This document shows, one piece after another, positions 42,425 to 45,437 of a stretch of 45,437 nt of DNA. The first letter of the stretch is position 1, and every line of letters begins with the position of its first letter. The DNA lies in assembly GCA_937129385.1 (NCBI GenBank), contig CAKZNC010000043.1:1-45437 (forward strand), written 5' to 3'. Under the pieces are notes generated by a model that worked only from the letters and a program-made list of their open reading frames with translations, searched no databases and had not been told where the DNA came from. The position numbers and the translations under genes are program-made. This DNA comes from an uncultured Bacteroidota bacterium (GTDB lineage Bacteria > Bacteroidota > Bacteroidia > Bacteroidales > GCA-2748055).

Positions 42425-43024
42425 TTGGAAAAGTTACTTATATTTATAAAGCATCATCTTAAGCCACTCTGGAGTATTATTGACGGGGTAAACGCATCCT
42501 TGTACTCCCTGCTGTATAAGTCTAAGCAGGATGCGGCACTCAGAGAGGTATTGAATGAGACCAAACCAGGAGCATTTGAATACCGAGAGCTTAAACCGGG
42601 AGATATACCTTTGCTTCATTCTCTTATATCGCGTCAGTCAGAAGATGATCTTACCTATTTCCAGCCCCATGGTTTTTCAATGCAGGCATTGGAAAAGCAA
42701 TACCATAAGTCTTCATTTTTAATGATGGGTGTATTTCAGGATAATCTGCTGGTCGGTTACTTTTTCCTTAGATTTTTTTTCAACAGAAAGTGTTTTGTTG
42801 GGCGGCTGATCGACAAAGATTTCAGAGGGAAAGGAATCGGAGGGGAAATGAACCGGATCATGTATGAAACCGCCTGGCGAATGAAATTCCGATGTCTTTC
42901 GACAATTTCCCAAGACAATACTTCGGTAATGCGGGCCCATTCCAAAAACGAGACGATGAAAGTACTAAAGCACCTTAAAAACAATTATATGCTCGTGGAA
43001 TTTGTTAAAGCAGACAAAGGATGA
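42425..43024 (+). CDS. GNAT-family acyltransferase
   Basis: A 199-residue GNAT protein. The core is EYRELKPGDIPLLHSLISRQ, then SSFLMMGVFQDNLLVGYFFL (strand 4), and the acyl-CoA-binding loop GRLIDKDFRGKGIGGEMNRI with the R/Q-x-x-G-x-G/A pattern (RGKGIG), followed by STISQDNTSVMRAHSKNETM. The start is a TTG (42425), three bases after the PaaK-like stop. It would acylate an amino or hydroxyl group of a sugar. The stop overlaps the next gene (ATGA). Confidence 0.88.
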   Translation: MEKLLIFIKHHLKPLWSIIDGVNASLYSLLYKSKQDAALREVLNETKPGAFEYRELKPGDIPLLHSLISRQSEDDLTYFQPHGFSMQALEKQYHKSSFLMMGVFQDNLLVGYFFLRFFFNRKCFVGRLIDKDFRGKGIGGEMNRIMYETAWRMKFRCLSTISQDNTSVMRAHSKNETMKVLKHLKNNYMLVEFVKADKG

Positions 43025-44184
43025 TACACCGGATAAAGCGTACGCTGATCAACAATGTTAAGAATATTCCCGGGTGGAGGACAAATCGCAAGATTATTGT
43101 TTTTGAATGTGACGACTGGGGAGGGATACGAATGCCATCAGCGAAGATCAGGGAAGAGATGATCTCAAAGGGGCTGAATATTTCTGAAAGCCGATTTGAT
43201 AAGTATGACACACTGGCAAATATCGATGACTTTGAAAGGATGTTTGAAGTGCTGTCTGCCTTTACTGACAGATCGGGTAATCCTGCTGTGATTACTCCGC
43301 TTGTTGTAGTTGCAAATCCTGATTTTGAACAGATAAGGGAGCATGATTTTTCAACTTACTCTTTTGAACCATTCAGGGATACGCTGAATCGATACTATCC
43401 TGGTCAGGATGTGTTCAGGATGTGGCAGAATGGGATCAGCAAAGGTTTATTCATGCCTGAGTTACATGGCAGGGATCACATTTCCGTGCCATTTTGGATG
43501 CAGAAATTGCAAGAGGGAGACAGCGATCTGAGATCAGCGTTTGATTGTGGCTATGTTTCACTGGAAGTTCCCGGTGTCCCCGCGCCTGTTTCAGGGTTTC
43601 GGGCGGAGTATTACTTTGAGAGTGAAGCGCAGAAAGATGAGCTTAAGCAAGCCATTTTTGATGGTGTAACTCTTTTTACAGATTTGTTTGGAAGAAAGCC
43701 GAATGCATTTGTTCCTGGCAATGGTATCTTCCATCCTGAATTTGACGAGGTAGTCGCCAGTTCAGGAGCGGAATTCTTAAATGTATTCAACAGGTCTCCC
43801 TATCCTGCAGCATCCGGGCAGTTGAAATACAGAAGATTTGTTTCCGGAAACAGAAAAAAAGTTACCTATTACACCCGTAATTGTGCTTTTGAACCCAGCG
43901 AAAATGGTTATGGAGGTATTGAAGATACACTTGCTCAGATCAGCGCATCATTCAGATGGGGCAAACCGGCGATCATCAGTTCACACAGGGTCAATTTTGT
44001 GGGCAGTATTGATGAAAGCATCAGGGAGTTCGGTTTAAAAGAGTTGAGACAGTTGTTACAGGAGATACAAGGGCACTGGCCCGACGTTGAGTTTATGAGT
44101 ACCGGCAACATGCTCAATGAGATGCAGCCACATATTAAAACAAGGAGAATCTCTAATCTTACTAAAATTGAAACGAACATTTGA
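43021..44184 (+). CDS. Divergent polysaccharide-deacetylase-like protein, copy 2
   Basis: A 387-residue paralogue of the protein at 28102-29232. Conserved points: NIPGWRTNRKIIVFECDDWG (Asp31, Asp32), LHGRDH (His149, His153), PGNGIFHPEFDEV and IISSHRVNFVGSID. The pattern of an acidic pair, a histidine pair and a terminal histidine suggests a NodB-like metal site, although spacing and motif wording differ from classical deacetylases. No signal peptide. It starts with ATGA overlap after the GNAT gene, and its end overlaps the phosphoglycosyl transferase start. A deacetylase or related hydrolase acting with the GNAT enzyme on the same sugar is plausible. Confidence 0.75.
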   Translation: MIHRIKRTLINNVKNIPGWRTNRKIIVFECDDWGGIRMPSAKIREEMISKGLNISESRFDKYDTLANIDDFERMFEVLSAFTDRSGNPAVITPLVVVANPDFEQIREHDFSTYSFEPFRDTLNRYYPGQDVFRMWQNGISKGLFMPELHGRDHISVPFWMQKLQEGDSDLRSAFDCGYVSLEVPGVPAPVSGFRAEYYFESEAQKDELKQAIFDGVTLFTDLFGRKPNAFVPGNGIFHPEFDEVVASSGAEFLNVFNRSPYPAASGQLKYRRFVSGNRKKVTYYTRNCAFEPSENGYGGIEDTLAQISASFRWGKPAIISSHRVNFVGSIDESIREFGLKELRQLLQEIQGHWPDVEFMSTGNMLNEMQPHIKTRRISNLTKIETNI

Positions 44185-44737
44185 CATCGTATGCTCATTT
44201 ATCGGGTTAGTCTTACTTTGGCCATTCTTTATTATCATAGCTCTGTTTATTGCAGCAGATTCATCCGGACCGGTAATCTTCAGGCAGGCCAGGACAGGTA
44301 GATATGGTCGGCCATTTGTGATCTTTAAATTTCGTACCATGAAAACAGAGCATGATGGCAACTCAGTTTCTGTGAAAGGTGAAAGCAGGATTACCTGGAC
44401 AGGAGAATTTCTTCGTAAGTATAAAATAGATGAACTGCCGGAGCTCTGGAATGTGCTGATAGGAAACATGAGTTTTGTTGGTCCTCGTCCTGATGTACCG
44501 GGGTATGCAGACAGGTTAGAAGGGGACGACCGGAAAATACTTGAATTAAGACCAGGTATCACTGGGCCGGCCTCATTGAAATACAGGAATGAAGAGGAGC
44601 TGCTCGCCAAACAACCTGAACCGAAAAAATATAATGACGATGTTTTATGGCCGGATAAGGTCAGGATCAACCTGGATTATTACCACAACAGGAATATGTG
44701 GCTTGACTTAAAATTAATTCTCAGAACCATTTTTTAA
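44168..44737 (+). CDS. Initiating phosphoglycosyl transferase (PglC/bacterial sugar transferase)
   Basis: A sugar-1-phosphate transferase that starts the repeat unit on undecaprenyl phosphate. It is the small monotopic type: KRTFDIVCSFIGLVLLWPFF is the re-entrant membrane helix, followed by PVIFRQARTGRYGRPFVIFK, FRTMKTEHDGNS, and KIDELPELWNVLIGNMSFVG with PRPDVPGYAD and RPGITGPASLKYRNEEEL. I use the TTG at 44168, which gives the usual KRxFDI N-terminus (190 residues) and overlaps the previous gene by 17 bases. An ATG at 44117 would add 17 atypical residues and overlap by 68 bases. The sugar is not certain; an acetamido-dideoxyhexose is common for this group. Confidence 0.92.
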   Translation: MKRTFDIVCSFIGLVLLWPFFIIIALFIAADSSGPVIFRQARTGRYGRPFVIFKFRTMKTEHDGNSVSVKGESRITWTGEFLRKYKIDELPELWNVLIGNMSFVGPRPDVPGYADRLEGDDRKILELRPGITGPASLKYRNEEELLAKQPEPKKYNDDVLWPDKVRINLDYYHNRNMWLDLKLILRTIF

Positions 44738-44764
44738 TACGAATTCAGGGATTTCCAATATTCA

Positions 44765-45406
44765 ATGAGAAGAGTTGTGATCATTTTTTCTTCCATACTT
44801 TTTCTGATAATTGCAGGTATGATGCTGAAGAATGCAGGTAGTTTACTCATTAAAGAGGACAGGCTGGCACATGCTGATGCCATTGTTGTTTTAATGGGTA
44901 GTGTAGAGGACCGGGTAAATCAGGCTATAGATTTATATAAAGACAGTCTTGCATCTCAAATTATTATGGTGGAGACGATCTCACCTGAAATAATCAAGGA
45001 CAGTTTGAAATTGGGTAGTCAACAAAGCAATGCAATGCTATGTCGTGAATTATTCATATCAAAAGGAATTCCTGCTTCTGACATTCAGGTGCTACAGGGT
45101 GGAGCAAGAAGTACAATGGATGAAGCCATGATTGTCAGGTCCCTGCTTGAGAAAAACCCGGATACAGATACCCTGTTGCTTGTCAGTTCAGCTGAACATA
45201 CTTTCAGGGCGTTCCTAACATTTAAGGCCGCCATGGAGCCTTTGCAATGGAATGTATTAATTATTAGCAGTCCAAGTATTTATACCGATTTCAAGGATGA
45301 GACATGGTGGAGAAGAAAAGGGGACATCAGAGAAGTATTTCAGGAATATTTAAAAATGATTAATTTCTTTCTTTTCCAGAAAAGAAAACTCAAAACTTAC
45401 TCTTGA
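44765..45406 (+). CDS. YdcF/ElyC-like (DUF218) protein
   Basis: A 213-residue protein with an N-terminal membrane anchor (VVIIFSSILFLIIAGMMLKN) and a DUF218 domain: HADAIVVLMGSVEDRVNQAI, IPASDIQVLQGGARSTMDEA, and LLLVSSAEHTFRAFLTFKAA. Proteins of this family (SanA, ElyC, YdcF) act at the envelope and have been linked to lipid-carrier recycling and envelope integrity; their reaction is unclear. It lies 27 bases after the phosphoglycosyl transferase and may support use of the lipid carrier. Its stop is 31 bases from the right edge, so whether the operon continues cannot be seen. Confidence 0.85.
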   Translation: MRRVVIIFSSILFLIIAGMMLKNAGSLLIKEDRLAHADAIVVLMGSVEDRVNQAIDLYKDSLASQIIMVETISPEIIKDSLKLGSQQSNAMLCRELFISKGIPASDIQVLQGGARSTMDEAMIVRSLLEKNPDTDTLLLVSSAEHTFRAFLTFKAAMEPLQWNVLIISSPSIYTDFKDETWWRRKGDIREVFQEYLKMINFFLFQKRKLKTYS

Positions 45407-45437
45407 AGAGAAGTCAGTATAACAGCCTGAAAATTTG

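Noticed and set aside
1-45437. CRISPR arrays, tRNA/rRNA genes, intact insertion sequences, and a diversity-generating retroelement linked to the four-helix-bundle gene
   Set aside because: No regularly spaced repeats, RNA gene signatures, transposase or reverse transcriptase frames were seen.

Overview
This window looks like a chromosomal stretch of a Bacteroidota bacterium. The evidence is a PorV-type outer-membrane protein of the type IX secretion system (T9SS), a TonB-dependent receptor with the carboxypeptidase-regulatory-like N-terminal domain usual in that phylum, promoter-like TAnnTTTG boxes, and weak or absent Shine-Dalgarno sequences. I cannot name a genus. No rRNA, tRNA, CRISPR array or intact insertion sequence was seen.

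Layout. (1) 1-2664: a TonB-dependent receptor with a short upstream region. (2) 2884-6745, minus strand: a glycoside hydrolase family 9 enzyme followed by an N-acylglucosamine/cellobiose 2-epimerase family lipoprotein, probably one operon for beta-glucan use. (3) 6905-9152, minus strand: three SiaC-family (DUF1987) regulatory proteins and one unrecognised 266-residue protein. (4) 9415-10596: PorV. (5) 10878-16086: acyl carrier protein, asparagine-synthase-like amidotransferase, NAD-synthetase-like ATP pyrophosphatase, a four-helix-bundle (23S rRNA intervening-sequence family) gene bounded by short repeats, and an AMP-forming acyl/aminoacyl ligase. (6) 16810-45406, all plus strand: a surface-polysaccharide cluster of 26 genes. 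It has two FdtA-like sugar ketoisomerases, a FemAB/GNAT-like acyltransferase, two DegT-type aminotransferases, a Wzx-type flippase, an EpsG/Wzy-type polymerase, six glycosyltransferases, a sugar-nucleotide epimerase, three ATP-grasp ligases, a second asparagine-synthase-like enzyme, a PaaK/CapK-type adenylating enzyme, three deacetylase-like proteins, two CapA-like proteins, a GNAT acetyltransferase, the initiating phosphoglycosyl transferase, and a YdcF/ElyC-like protein.

How the genes may work together. Region 6 has the parts of a Wzx/Wzy-dependent glycan pathway: initiating transferase, glycosyltransferases, flippase and polymerase. No Wza/Wzb/Wzc/Wzz-type export or chain-length gene is visible, and no nucleotidyltransferase or 4,6-dehydratase for the dTDP-sugar, so those must lie elsewhere. 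The unusual feature is the number of amide-forming and carboxyl-activating enzymes: two AsnB-like, one NadE-like, three ATP-grasp, two adenylate-forming, and one carrier protein. This suggests a polysaccharide or linker sugar decorated with amides, amino acids or short peptides. The carrier-protein module sits directly behind porV, which suggests a link to the sugar that anchors T9SS cargo; that link is inference.

The most notable points for follow-up are the PorV-adjacent carrier-protein/amidation module, the tandem FdtA-like pair in which each copy has lost a different conserved residue, the repeat-bounded four-helix-bundle gene inside an operon, the twice-occurring deacetylase-CapA gene pair, and three SiaC paralogues that differ at the presumed phosphorylation site.
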